Below, piece by piece: positions 39,669 to 50,497 of a stretch of DNA of 64,000 nt. Each line of letters begins with the position of its first letter. Within the stretch, counting starts at the first letter, position 1. The notes beneath the pieces were generated by a model. It ran no database searches. It was not told where the DNA came from and saw only the letters and a program-made list of their open reading frames with translations. Location of the stretch: positions 496,001-560,000 of the forward strand of contig CBFFRQ010000067.1 in assembly GCA_965644315.1 (NCBI GenBank), written 5' to 3'. Both the position numbers and the translations under genes were made by a program. Source of the DNA: Caecitellus pseudoparvulus. Lineage: Eukaryota > Bigyra: Bicosoecida.

Positions 39669-42184
39669 ATGCTGTCTGCTGCCCGCGCCACCGCGCAGGC
39701 AGCCCGGCGGGCTGTCCTGCCTCTGCAGGTGCGTGTTTCGAGGGCGCGCTGCCACGCACGCATGCATTGCACCTGACCTCCTGCTCCCTACAGGCTGCTC
39801 GCGGCATCGCCTCTTCGGCTGCTCGTGGCCAGCAGATCTCTGGTGATGTCATCGGCATCGACCTGGGCACGACCAACTCTTGCGTCGCCATCATGGAGGT
39901 GTGTTCCCTTGCCTGCGGAACATGGCGCGTGTCACGCGGCGGGCGGCCCCGCCAGGCCAGCTTGCCAGCGCAAGCAGTGCCCCACGCGCCCCTCTCGCTG
40001 CTGCGCAGGGCAAGACCGCACGTGTCATTGAGAACAGCGAGGGTGCCCGCACGACGCCTTCTGTCGTGGCCTTCACCAAGGACGGGGACCGACTGGTCGG
40101 TCAGCCAGCACGCCGACAGGTGAGGCAGGCGCTGCAGACACGCCGCTGCCCTGCCCTGCACGCTGCTTCCCACCCGCCGGTGTGCAGGCCGTGACGAACC
40201 CCACAAACACACTGTTTGCCGTGAAGCGCCTCGTCGGGCGTCAGTTCTCGGATGCTGAGGTGCAGAAGACGCTGTCCATGGTGAGGCAGGCTCGCTCCGG
40301 CGCCCCGTTCTCCGTCCCTGCTTCACTCCTCGCCGCTCGCTCCTGACAGGTGCCCTACAAGATCATCAAGGCAGACAGTGGTGATGCTTGGGTTGAGGCT
40401 GGTGTGCGTGCATGCGTGTTTGGCGTGGAATGTTCTGGGCGTTGCGCTGGCGTTTCACGCGCCGCCGCCCCCTGCTCGCACCTGCTGCATTCCCGTGCCC
40501 GACCTGCCCTCCACGTCACAGGGCCAGAAGCTGTCGCCTTCTCAAGTGGCTTCCTTCGTCCTGACCAAGATGAAGGAGACTGCAGGTGCGTGGCGCGCCG
40601 AGCTGTCAGGGCTTGCTGTGCGACGCGTATTGCACTCTGCCCGCGCTGATGCCTGCCTGCTCAGAGTCCTTCCTGGGGCGCGACGTGAAGCACGCTGTGG
40701 TCACCGTGCCCGCCTACTTCAACGACAGCCAGCGCCAGGCCACCAAGGACGCCGGCACCATCGCCGGCCTCGTCGTGGAGCGCATCCTGAACGAGCCCAC
40801 TGCTGCCGCGCTGGCGTACGGCATGGACAAGGCCGACAAGGTCGTCGTCGTGTACGACCTGGGCGGCGGCACCTTCGACGTGTCCATCCTGGAGATCTCC
40901 GGGGGCGTCTTCGAGGTGAAGGCCACCAACGGTGACACCATGCTGGGCGGGGAGGACTTCGACAACACCCTGTGTGACTACGTCCTGGACCAGTTCAAGA
41001 AGGAGTCCGGCATTGACCTGCGCGGGGACCAGCTGGCCATGCAGCGCGTGCGCGAGGCCTCCGAGAAGGCCAAGAAGGAGCTGGACGGTCTGAAGGAGAC
41101 GGAGATCAACCTGCCCTTCATCACCGCCGACGCAGAGGGTGCCAAGCACTTGCTGCTGACCATCTCCCAGGCCAAGTACGAGGCCATGGTGGCGCCCCTC
41201 CTGGAGCGCACCATGGAGCCCTGCAAGAAGTGCCTCAAGGACGCCGGCCTGACGACGTCCGAGGTGGACGAGGTGTTGCTGGTGGGCGGCATGAGCCGCA
41301 TGCCCAAGGTCGCCTCCGTCGTGCAGGAGCAGTTCGGCAAGGCGCCCTCCAAGGGCGTGAACCCCGACGAGGTCGTGGCCATGGGCGCCGCCATCCAGGC
41401 CGGCGTGCTCAAGGGCGACGTGAAGGACATCCTGCTGCTGGATGTGACGCCCCTGTCCCTGGGCATTGAGACGCTGGGCGGCGTCTTCACCCGCCTCATC
41501 CCCCGCAACACCACCATCCCCACCAAGAAGTCCCAGACCTTCTCCACCGCCGCTGACAACCAGACGCAGGTGGGCATCAAGGTCCTGCAGGGTGAGCGCG
41601 AGATGGCGGCGGACAACAAGATGCTGGGCACCTTCGACTTGGTGGGCATTCCCCCCGCCCCCCGCGGCGTGCCCCAGATCGAAGTCACCTTCGACATTGA
41701 CGCCAACGGCATCGTGAACGTCGGCGCTAAGGACAAGGGCACTGGCAAGGAGCAGAGCATTGTCGTGCAGTCCTCTGGCGGCTTGAGCGAGGCGGAGATC
41801 GAGGCCATGGTGAAGCAGGCCGAGGCCAACGCAGGTGCCGACAAGGCGCGCAAGGACTTCATTGAGGCGAAGAACGAGGCTGACTCCCTGGCCTACAGCA
41901 CCGAGAAGTCCCTGGCAGAGCACAAGGAGAAGGTGCCCGCCGACGACGTGGCCGCCATCGAGGCCGCCATCTCCGCCGTCAAGGTGGCCATGGAGGGCGC
42001 AGACCTGGAGGACCTCAAGAACAAGACTGCCGAGCTGCAGCAGGCTGCCATGAAGATCGGCCAGGCTGCGTACGGCGGTGCTGCCGCTGGCGGCGCAGGT
42101 GCCGAGGCTGCTGCCGAGCCCAAGGAGGACGAGAACGTCGTGGACGCCGAGTTCACGGAGAAGGAGAAGAAGGAGGACAAGTGA
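39669..42184 (+). CDS. Mitochondrial-type HSP70 chaperone (DnaK/SSC1 class)
   Basis: Seven exons (39669-39728, 39794-39898, 40009-40119, 40188-40280, 40350-40403, 40522-40585, 40665-42184) join in phase to 668 residues. The N-terminus [24 protein letters not shown] is an Arg/Ala-rich, acid-free import presequence. The ATPase has [15 protein letters not shown], the segment [25 protein letters not shown] and GGMSRMPKV. The substrate domain has [27 protein letters not shown]. The C-terminal VVDAEFTE is the bacterial/mitochondrial DnaK ending, not the EEVD of cytosolic HSP70. It drives presequence import and folding in the matrix with J-protein and GrpE partners, not found here. Codons are strongly C/G-ending. 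All six introns are in the first kilobase; the last 1,520 coding bases are uninterrupted. Confidence 0.96.
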
Positions 42185-42230
42185 AGCGGGTCCTGAGTGA
42201 CTGCGCTTGCAATGCAGCTGAATGGGTTGT

Positions 42231-42853
42231 TCACCTCTCAGGGGTGGGGGAGGAGGGCAGCGTCTTCTTGGGAGCGCTGGCCATGGCTGCCTGCTGCTCG
42301 GCAAAGGCGGCCTCCTGTGCCAGGAACCCACGACGGCGCTCGGCACTCTCAGCTAGGGAGTGGCGGTACCGCACCTCTCCATTGGCAGCCTTCAGGGCGT
42401 TGCGCACCAGCACTCCGTCGTTGTAGGCGTTGACGTAGTCAGCCATGGTGCCCGCCGACACCAAGGCAAGCAGGGGTGTGAACTTGGAGGCTCCAGTGAG
42501 CGCTAACCGGCGTGAAAGTGGAATGGCAACAAGAGCACCAATAATAGACCACTGTGCCACGCGTGGGGGATGCGTGCTGCCATGGTGTACGGGGGCATGT
42601 AAGGCCACGGCGAAATCCTGGCCTGCCGATTTCCGCACAGCACACGCACCTTGTAGTATCCGTAGGAAACCTCATTCAGCTGCTCTTGCAGCGCTGCTCG
42701 GTGGGCCTGCAGCTCTTCATCTGTCAGCCTGTCCACTGCCTTGCCCCCATGCGCCACTTCAGCGGGGGTGGACCCCCACCAACGCTGCAAGTCCAGCATC
42801 CTGAGCAGTGTTGCTGTGTCTTGCGAGAGGGCAGGCAGTAGAGCGCCAGCCAT
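42231..42853 (-). CDS. Small two-exon protein with hydrophobic middle, unknown function
   Basis: Exons 42853-42650 and 42551-42231 (donor GTGCGT, acceptor CACAG, phase 0) give 174 residues. The first exon is helical and charged ([26 protein letters not shown]). The second opens with a hydrophobic stretch [15 protein letters not shown] and continues with a further apolar stretch ([21 protein letters not shown]), then a charged helix ([29 protein letters not shown]). Two short membrane-associated helices between soluble helices could place it in an organelle membrane. I do not recognise the family. It is convergent with HSP70 (46 bases apart) and starts 77 bases downstream of the kinesin stop on the same strand. 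Confidence 0.75.
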
Positions 42854-42930
42854 GAGGTAGGTTCAGTGTAAAGACCGCTGCATTTTGCAGCAGGTGCTGC
42901 AGACCCCCCCCCAGCAGGACAGTGCATTGC

Positions 42931-45743
42931 TCACCCACGCAGGCCGCGTGCAACAGGGAAGGAGGCATCGCTCCCGCCGCCACTGTGGTGACCCCGCCGA
43001 GCTGACGCCGGGCGCCCACCCTTTCGCCGCCCCCCCGACGCCGCGCCACCCGCTCCTCGTGCGGCAAGGGCCGCCTCCTCCTCCTCCTCACCCATCAGGG
43101 GGATGCGAGCGTGGGCGTCTGGGCCCCGGTAGTCTTCAGTCGTGCGGTCCACGACGTCCAGCTCGAAACGCACGATGTTCTCCACGCGGTACCGAGGGCT
43201 GAAGTCAAACATAGCACGCTCCTTGGAGAACTCCGACACGGGCATGTGGGAGGGCGGGTCTTCGCCCCCCGACACGTTGGGGCGGCGTGGGCGCACGCGG
43301 TTGCCGGCCAGCGGCAGGTGTGGCAGGTGCCACGTGTCAGTGCTGTCGTCCCACACAGCGCGTGCTTCCAACTGCGAGCGAGGAGGGGGCGGAGCGGCGT
43401 GCGTCAGGCTGCGGCGCAGGCAGGGTGGGGCGGGGCACGCACGCGTTCGACGTCTGCCGGCGGGACGAACGCCCGGAGGAGCGTGTTCAGCAGGTTCTTC
43501 TCTTTCTCCAGCTCGCGCACGAGCTCCAGCATGTCCTGCTTCTCCGCCTGGTGCTCCTCCGCCGCCTCCTTCAGCTCCCGCTTCGTCTCCTTGTACTTGC
43601 TGATGGCCTTGCGCAGCTTGCGCGTCTTGTCCTCAATCTCCGCCTGCACGCTCCCGTAGTGCTCCTGCATCTCCAGCTCCCGCTCAGCCAGCTCCTGTGC
43701 CATGCTGGCCTCCTGCTTGCGCCGCTCCTCAATTTCCAGCTTGGCTGCGCGCAGCTCCGCCTCCTGCTGCGCAGCCCGGTCGATGATCTTGCCGCCCTGC
43801 AGCACCCGCTCCTGCATCTTGGCCAGCTGCCGCTCCATGAGCTCCCGCTGAGCAGCCTGCTCCTGGGCAGCCTTGGCCGCCTCCTCCAACTGCTTGGCCA
43901 GGGCCCGCTTCTGCTCCTCGGTCTGTGCAGCCTCCTCCGCGATTTTAGCTCGTGCCTCTGCCGCAGCCTTGGCCTCGGCCTCTGCCCGGGCCTGCTGCTC
44001 TCGCAGCGCCGCTGCCTCCTCCTCCGAGATGCCCACGATCTTTTCGATGATTTGGGGCTTGCCACTGCCGCCGACAGGCACCTGGATCTCCTTGCCATCC
44101 ACAGTCACGGTGGTGGTGCCGCCGCCACCCTCCCGGTCAGCCAGCATGGCTTTCAAGCGCTCGATCTCATCCTGGAACTCACGCAGCATGGCATCCTTGG
44201 GGTCCTCATTAATGCGGGGCTTGTTCTTGATCTGCTTGGCACGGTCGGCGTACCGCAGCGTGCTCATGCTCTCGTCGTAGTTGTAGTCAGCAGGGCCGAC
44301 ACACGCCACCATCATGGTTTTCGTGTTGCCGCCCAGGCTGTCCTGCAGCAGGCGCGTGAGCTTGGAGTCACGGTAGGGGATGTGCTTGGTCTTTGAGTCC
44401 ACGAGGGCGCCGATGACGTTGCCCAGTGCCGACAGGGACAGGTTGATCTTGGTGGCCTCCTTCAGCCGCTCGCCCGTGGCGCCGGTCTTGCTCTGCCGCT
44501 CCGACCCCGCCAGATCCACCAGGTTCAGCTTGCCCACCTTGATGTGGCCCTTGCCGTCCATGCCCTCTGAAGCCGTCTCCACGGTGATGGTGAAGATGGA
44601 GTGGGAGCGGGAGGACGTCGCGTTCATGAGCGTGGCGCCCGTGTGCCGGGACTTCTTGCCGCGCTGCAGCACTGCATCCATCTCAGCGGCGCTCTTGACC
44701 ACCTGTGTCGTCAGGTCCTTCACGTAAACACCCCGGTCGGTGCTGTCCTTCAGCTGCTTCTTGGCGTCCACGTCCTTGCCCAGCAAGTCGTGGATTTCTT
44801 CGTTGTAAATCTCGATGTAGCTGCAGCGCACCAAGAACTGCTTGCTGGGGTCTTGGTTGGCGTTGATGGTGTCGAAGATGTGCTTGAAGGCGTTAGGCAT
44901 GATGCCGCGCTCCGAAGCAGGCTCCATCTTCCCCTCCATGCTGTGCGTCTTGCCGGCCCCTGTCTGCCCATACGCGAAGATGGTGCCATTGAAACCCTCC
45001 AGAACGGAGTCTGTGTGGCAAGCGTGCAACGCAAAACGTGCCAATGCACCGCCCACAGCGGTCAAGGGGACCAGCCAGCGCACACCCATCACTTGCTACG
45101 CACCAACGATGGGGGACGCTGAGATATCATACATGTCCCGCTGCTTGGTGCTGCACAGGGCAGGCGGGGTGGTTGAGTGCCGGACGGCAGAGTTGGCGTT
45201 GAGCGCAACTCGAGCTCAGCTTACTCGGCTCCGTAACAAGCATCAAATGTGAAGACGCGAGGGGCATCCCCAGGGGCCCCCTTTGGGTTGCGAATGGCCA
45301 CCTGGCCGCGCTCCACGTCACAGGTCACAATCCTGAGCACAACGAGACAGGGGTGTGAGCGTGTAACGCTAGCTGAAACGCCAGTGCACACGCCGGAGCG
45401 CCCTGCCCTCACACTTCGCGCCCTTCAGCCACTTCCTTGCCGAAAATAGGGCGAGTGCGCACCACTACCTGCACACATTCACTGCACGTGGCGTGGGGGC
45501 GCGGGGTTCGAGTGAAGCTGTGGGCGGTTCAGGTCGGCGACGGGGAAATCTCGCAGGGTGCCACCTCGACGCCGCACCTCTTCTTGGAGCTCAAGGCCTT
45601 CGCAGCCTGCGAATCGGAGGCGACAAGGGCGTGCTAAGTGCACGCAGCCTCGGGTCTGGGCAGTCAACGCCGCGTGGAGGCTCGCTGCATGCGCGCAGAC
45701 TCACCTTTTTCGCCTTCTGCACCGTGGACATGGCTGCAGCCAT
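42931..45743 (-). CDS. Kinesin-2 motor (KIF3/FLA10-like)
   Basis: Exons 45743-45705, 45468-45413, 45332-45225, 45150-45104, 45010-43443 and 43371-42931 join in phase to about 752 residues (an in-frame ATG at 45731 would give 748). The motor starts [14 protein letters not shown] and has the P-loop [10 protein letters not shown], switch [12 protein letters not shown] and switch [17 protein letters not shown]. The neck [28 protein letters not shown] is the kinesin-2 signature. A long heptad coiled coil follows, then a globular tail beginning [21 protein letters not shown] and PLAGN, matching KIF3/FLA10 tails. This motor powers anterograde intraflagellar transport, so the organism very likely builds cilia or flagella at some stage. 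The last intron (43442-43372) is required to reach the tail; without it the protein would end early. Confidence 0.94.
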
Positions 45744-45923
45744 GGCTGGCGCTCTCTCGTCGCCTGCCCGTTCACTGCAGTCCCAGCCGGCTCGCGGCCA
45801 GAGCGAGGTTGCACAGTGCGCAGCTGTGTACTATGCACACAGTTCTCCAAAAGAATCACTTTGAAGCGTCGTGGTGCATGAATTTGGCAGCGGTCGTCAG
45901 AGTCACCCAGTCAGCTGTGCACT

Positions 45924-46835
45924 CTACCGCTGCAGCGCCTCCGCGTAGCCTTCAAAGTTCGTGAACACGGGGGGGCGCTTCTCAGTGAGCGCCGCCAGGC
46001 CCTCCACCATGTCTGAGCTGGCGTAGCACTGCGCCTGGGCGTCTGCCTCCCGCCACAGGGCCTGCTCCAGCCCCACCTCCTGCTGGTTGCGCAGGGTGCG
46101 AATGGCGCCCCGCACTGCGACAGGGCTGGCGCTGCTGACAGCAGCTGCCACTTCCACCGCCTTGGGCAGGACAGCGTCTGGCGCGGTGGAGTGCAGCGCC
46201 ATGCCCAGCTTGGCTGCCTGGTCGCCCTTGATCTTGCTGCCGCTCACCAGCATGTGGGAGGCGGCTTCGAAGCCGATCAGGCGGGGCAGGAAGTGGGAAG
46301 AGCCCATGCCAGGGTGCAAGCCCAACTGGGTGAACGTCACGCCCAGCAGGGCCTTCTCACTGACAACCCGGTAGTCACAGGCCAGTGCGAAAGCCAGTCC
46401 GGCACCGATGGCATGTCCGTTCACCGCTGCCACCACAGGCACGGGCAGCTCACGCACAGACAGGAATCGAGCGTAGAACTTGCGCATGATGGCTGCGTTG
46501 CGGCTGGGCGTGTCGGCGCAGCGGTCCCGCAGGAACTGCAGGTCTCCTCCCGCCGAGAAGGCAGAGCCAGCGCCAGTGACGACAATGGCCCGCACGTCCG
46601 CCATGTCATCCTTGATGCGCTTGACAAGGGCGTAGAACTCGTCGCCCATCTCCACGGTCAGTGCGTTCAGCTTGGATGGCGCGTTCAGCGTCACGGTCGC
46701 GATGCCCGTCTCTGCGTCCTTCGCAAACAGCACTTGGGAGCCAGCAGCAGCACTGGTGCAGTGCCGCAGGCCTGGCGCGGCAGGGCACCACGCCAGGCTT
46801 TGCCGTGCCACACTCGCTGCCGCCCGGAGAGCCAT
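45924..46835 (-). CDS. Crotonase-fold enoyl-CoA hydratase/isomerase family protein, mitochondrial
   Basis: Single exon, 303 residues. The N-terminus (MALRAAASVARQSLAWCPAAPGL) is an Arg/Ala import-type leader. Crotonase motifs: LNALTVEMGDEF, AFSAGGDL (oxyanion hole), VNGHAIGAGLAFALACDYR (second oxyanion segment) and LGLHPGMGSSHFLPR. In classical hydratases two glutamates (Glu144 and Glu164 of the rat enzyme) sit in the GGG.E and PE..G segments; here those places read GAGLAF and TFTQLG, with no Glu. CoA binding looks intact, but classical hydration is doubtful and an isomerase, thioesterase or non-catalytic role is possible. It is intronless and lies 180 bases upstream of kinesin-2 on the same strand. 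Confidence 0.9.
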   Translation of the reverse strand: MALRAAASVARQSLAWCPAAPGLRHCTSAAAGSQVLFAKDAETGIATVTLNAPSKLNALTVEMGDEFYALVKRIKDDMADVRAIVVTGAGSAFSAGGDLQFLRDRCADTPSRNAAIMRKFYARFLSVRELPVPVVAAVNGHAIGAGLAFALACDYRVVSEKALLGVTFTQLGLHPGMGSSHFLPRLIGFEAASHMLVSGSKIKGDQAAKLGMALHSTAPDAVLPKAVEVAAAVSSASPVAVRGAIRTLRNQQEVGLEQALWREADAQAQCYASSDMVEGLAALTEKRPPVFTNFEGYAEALQR

Positions 46836-47176
46836 GGTGCCAAAAATTGCCTGCTAATGGGGTACTTCAGCGGCCCACAGGAGTTGGGTGGGGAGTGATG
46901 CGGGGAGTATTGTCGTGTAGTTTGCATGGATTGCTCGGCTGCACACAGGCGCACTTTTCATCAGCCACGAGGAAACAAACTCCGGGCGCCGCGCAGAACA
47001 CCTCGGCAACCGCTTCAGCATGCCAGGCCCACGCACACTGTACGGTTGTTCGCCTGGGCCAGGCACTCTGGGTGCTGGCCTCGAGGTGCAAAGAGCTGCC
47101 GCGCTGACCGAGTGGAGAAATTTCAGGCCGAGTCACAGGGCTCGCTTCCACTGCCTTGCACACCGCCCTCCACACC
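46836..47176. other. Divergent intergenic region (crotonase / PKA-like kinase)
   Basis: 341 bases between two divergent starts. An initial less GC-rich part (GTGATGCGGGGAGTATTGTCG near 46896) changes to GC-rich leader. No RNA gene or repeat seen. Confidence 0.4.
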
Positions 47177-48474
47177 ATGGCTTCAAGCACTGGTGCCGGG
47201 GCGGGGGTGCAAACGGTGACGAAACTACCCCCCGGGCTTTCGCTGGATGACTTTGAGATCGGCAAAACGTGCGGCACGGGCTCTTTCGGTAGGGTGTGCT
47301 TTGTGACACACAAAGTGAGCATTGCTTGGTCCTCCCTGCGCCGACACTGAAGCCGTACGCCCTGGCCCATGCGTGTGTGGCAGGAGAGTGGCACCTTCTG
47401 GGCGCTGAAGATGTTGAAGAAGCAGGCAGTGCTGGACACGGAGCAGGTGCGAGCGCGCAGACGCTGAAGCCGGCAGGCTCCTGGCAACGTAGCACGCCTT
47501 GGCTGAAACCCCGCCTTGCGCAGGTGGACCACGTGCTGTCTGAGAAAGCCATTCTGTTGGAACTAGACCACCCCTTCATCGTGAACATGGCTGCCACGTT
47601 TCAGGGTGAGCTGCCGTGCTGCTTGTGTCGGCAGTGCTGCTGCGTTTGTTCAGGTGCTGCTCCGCTGGTGCACAGACGAAACGACACTGTACCTGGTGCT
47701 GGAGTACGTGTGTGGAGGGGAATTTTTCACCCACCTGCGGGACGCCGTCATGCTGGAACAGAACTGTGCTTGCTTCTACGCGGCACAAGTGGCTGCCATC
47801 TTCAGTTACTTGCACGGGAAGGTGCGCAGCGCCGCCCACGCTGGCCCGCGCTGGCTGCATGGAATCCCCTCCGCAACCCGCAGAGCATCATTTACCGGGA
47901 CTTGAAGCCCGAGAACATGCTGCTGGATGCCATGGGGTACCTGAAGCTGACAGACTTCGGCTTTGCCAAGACTTGCCCTTACAAGACCTACACCATCTGC
48001 GGGACGCCAGAGTACATCGCCCCGGAGGTGCTGACGGGAAAGGGGCATGGGCGAGGGGTGGACTGGTGGACCCTCGGCATTCTTTTGTTTGAGATGCTTG
48101 CGGGACAGCCGCCTTTCATCGCAGACTCGCCCTTCGACATTTATGCGCTCATCATGGAGGGCAACGTATCCTTCCCCCCGCACTTTGACCGCTCCGCCCG
48201 TTCACTCATCAAGAAGCTGCTCACAGCTGACTTGACCCGCCGCTATGGCTGCATGGTGGGTGGAGCGCAGGATGTCATGAACCACCGCTTCTTCAGGTAC
48301 ATCAACTGGGACGGCCTCCTTGCGCGCAAGGGGCACTTCAACGACGAAGGCTGCCGCATCCTGCCCGCAGTGACGGGCCCCGACGACACCAGCATGTTCG
48401 AGGACTACCCAGATGAGCTGGACCCACCGCCAGTGCCGAAGTTCGAGGGGGAAGACCCGTTTGCCGATTTCTGA
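47177..48474 (+). CDS. AGC-family protein kinase, PKA catalytic-subunit-like
   Basis: Exons 47177-47314, 47384-47446, 47524-47605, 47676-47821 and 47884-48474 join in phase to 339 residues, close to the ~350 of PKA catalytic subunits. It shows LDDFEIGKTCGTGSFGRV, the ATP lysine in FWALKMLKK, KAILLELDHPFIV, LYLVLEYVCGGEFFTHLR, catalytic loop YRDLKPENMLL, TDFGFAK, and the activation loop KTYTICGTPEYIAPEVL with the PDK1-target Thr. The C-terminal AGC tail ends EDPFADF, a hydrophobic motif of the FxxF type at the extreme C-terminus as in PKA. No cyclic-nucleotide domain is fused, so PKA is favoured over PKG. A regulatory subunit is not in this window. The start context is CACC-ATG-G. Confidence 0.94.
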
Positions 48475-48687
48475 GGCACTCCTGCAGGTTGCCCTCCTTC
48501 CCGACCCGTCTCTCCTGCCAGCAATGCACGTCGTTCTGCTGGCATCGGACGCCTTCGAACACTTTCAACATTCTGTCATTCAGCGCCGAGAGCAATGCAG
48601 TTGCCTTCTCCATCACGCAACTCCTGATTGGTTCCGTGCCGCCGTCGCTTCGCCTGCCCAGCGGCTCGCCAGCCCGCGTTAGCCACC

Positions 48688-50340
48688 ATGGCTGCCGACA
48701 TGTTCGCTGACATGAAGGTCAGCGTGAACAAGAAGACCTTCCAACTCATCGACGGTGTGCTGTGGCACAAGTCAGAGATCAAGCGCGCCAAGAAGACGCC
48801 GGGCACCAAGCTGGGCGACGAAGCCCTGGCTGCCAAGGCACCGGCTGCTGCTGGTGCCGGCGGCGCCGCAGCCGAAGCGGACGCCGCGGACGCCGGCATC
48901 GGCAACATCAACCCCCTGTACAACCCTCAGAAGTCATCCTTGGATCTGGAGGCGCGCTACCAGCTGTGCCGCAGCGTCGCGGTGGAGTGCATCCAGGTGA
49001 GGGCTGCGGATTTTGAACGTGCCTCCCGCCGGGCGCCTGCACGTTTCGCGAGCATGCGCTGCACAGGAGGAGGAACTGAGGAATCTGCTGTCTCGCAAGA
49101 CACACCCTGTGTGCTACGATGGCTTCGAGCCCTCTGGGCGCATGCACATCGCCCAGGGCATCCTGAAGGCCAACATTGTGAGTGCACTGGCGCGGTGGTT
49201 CTCGGCGCCCAGGCAGTTCTTGCTGTGCCTGCTCCGGAGCGGAAGGCGGCACGCCAGGCGCACACAGGGCCTCGCACGCATGATGCCTGCTGCACGCTCA
49301 GGTGAACAAGCTCACGGCAGCTGGCTGCATCTTCAAGTTCTGGGTGGCCGATTGGTTCGCCCTCATGAACATGAAGCTGGGCGGTGACTTGGAGAAGATC
49401 CGCACCGTCGGCCGGTACATGATCGAGGTGTGGAAGGCAGCCGGCATGAACATGGAGAACGTGCAGTTCCTGTGGGCGTCTGACCACATCAACGAGCACG
49501 CGGACGAGTACTGGGGGCTGGTGCTGGACATCGCCACCAAGTTCAACCTGCCCCGCATCATGCGCTGCAACACCATCATGGGCCGCAAGGAGGGCGAGGA
49601 CCTCGCTGCCAGCCAGATCTTCTACCCCTGCATGCAGTGCGCTGACGTCTTCTACCTCAAGGCTGACATCTGCCAGCTGGGCCTGGACCAGCGCAAGGTG
49701 AACATGCTGGCGCGGGAGTACTGCAGCTTGGCGCGCCCCAAGATCAAGAACAAGCCCGTCATTCTGTCCCACGGTGCGGCTCGCCATTGCAGTGTGTGTG
49801 GGGTGCAGGCAGTGTATGTCACAACTCCGCCTTCCCCCCCTCACCCTCGCCACAGGCATGCTCATGGGGCTGAAGGAAGGACAGGAGAAGATGAGCAAGT
49901 CCTCGCCTGACAGCGCGCTGTTCATGGAGGACAGCGCCGCGGACGTGAAGCGCAAGATTGGCAAGGCGTACTGCCCCCTGGGCGTGGCGGAGAACAACCC
50001 AGTGCTGGACTGGTGCAAGAACATCGTCTTCGGCGCTCGCTCCTCCTTCACCGTGCCCCGCCAGGGTGCCGAGCCCAAGTGAGTGCGCGGTACGCGCCTG
50101 GCAGGGCGCCTGTCGTGCAGGAGCACATTATGTGCAATTCCTTCGCGTGCTCGCAGGGTGTTTGAGTCTTACGAGGAGTTGGAGGCACAGTTCGTGAGCG
50201 GGGAGCTGCACCCAGGTGACTTGAAGGCAGCACTCATTGACGTGCTGAACGAGCTGCTGCAGCCTGTGCGCGACCACTTTGCCAAGGGGGAGGCCAAGAA
50301 GCTGCTGGAGAAGGTCAAGAGCTTCCGCATCACGCGGTGA
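48688..50340 (+). CDS. Tyrosyl-tRNA synthetase, eukaryotic cytosolic type
   Basis: Exons 48688-48996, 49067-49177, 49302-49773, 49856-50078 and 50157-50340 join in phase to 432 residues. This class I enzyme charges tRNA-Tyr. An N-terminal extension of about 90 residues (KVSVNKKTFQLIDGVLWHKSE plus an Ala-rich linker) precedes the catalytic core. The HIGH-type motif is in GFEPSGRMHIAQGILKA and the KMSKS motif in LKEGQEKMSKSSPDSALF. The core wording (WASDHINEHADEYWGLVLDIATKFNLPRI, FYPCMQCADVFYLKADICQLGLDQRKVNMLARE) is that of archaeal/eukaryotic TyrRS. There is no EMAP-II-like C-terminal domain. The first donor is GTGAGG. Confidence 0.95.
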
Positions 50341-50497
50341 GGGGGGGGCAGGTGGCATGCCGCAGGCATGGTGGGGGGGCCTGTGCTTGGGCGGCCAAGG
50401 CCAGAGTCAGTGCAAATCCCACCGTGCGAAGGCAGCGGTCGTGAATGCAGCTGCAAGCCAAGGACACAGAAAATTATTGTGCGGGGGCCCACACGCA

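Noticed and set aside
40661-42346. Long antisense open frame opposite HSP70
   Set aside because: Antisense frames opposite HSP70 genes are a well-known consequence of codon bias; no independent signal.
45558-45600. Possible small kinesin exon (AAKALSSKK)
   Set aside because: Including it puts a stop into the motor domain; direct joining of 45705 to 45468 keeps phase and the KKVVVRTRP motif.
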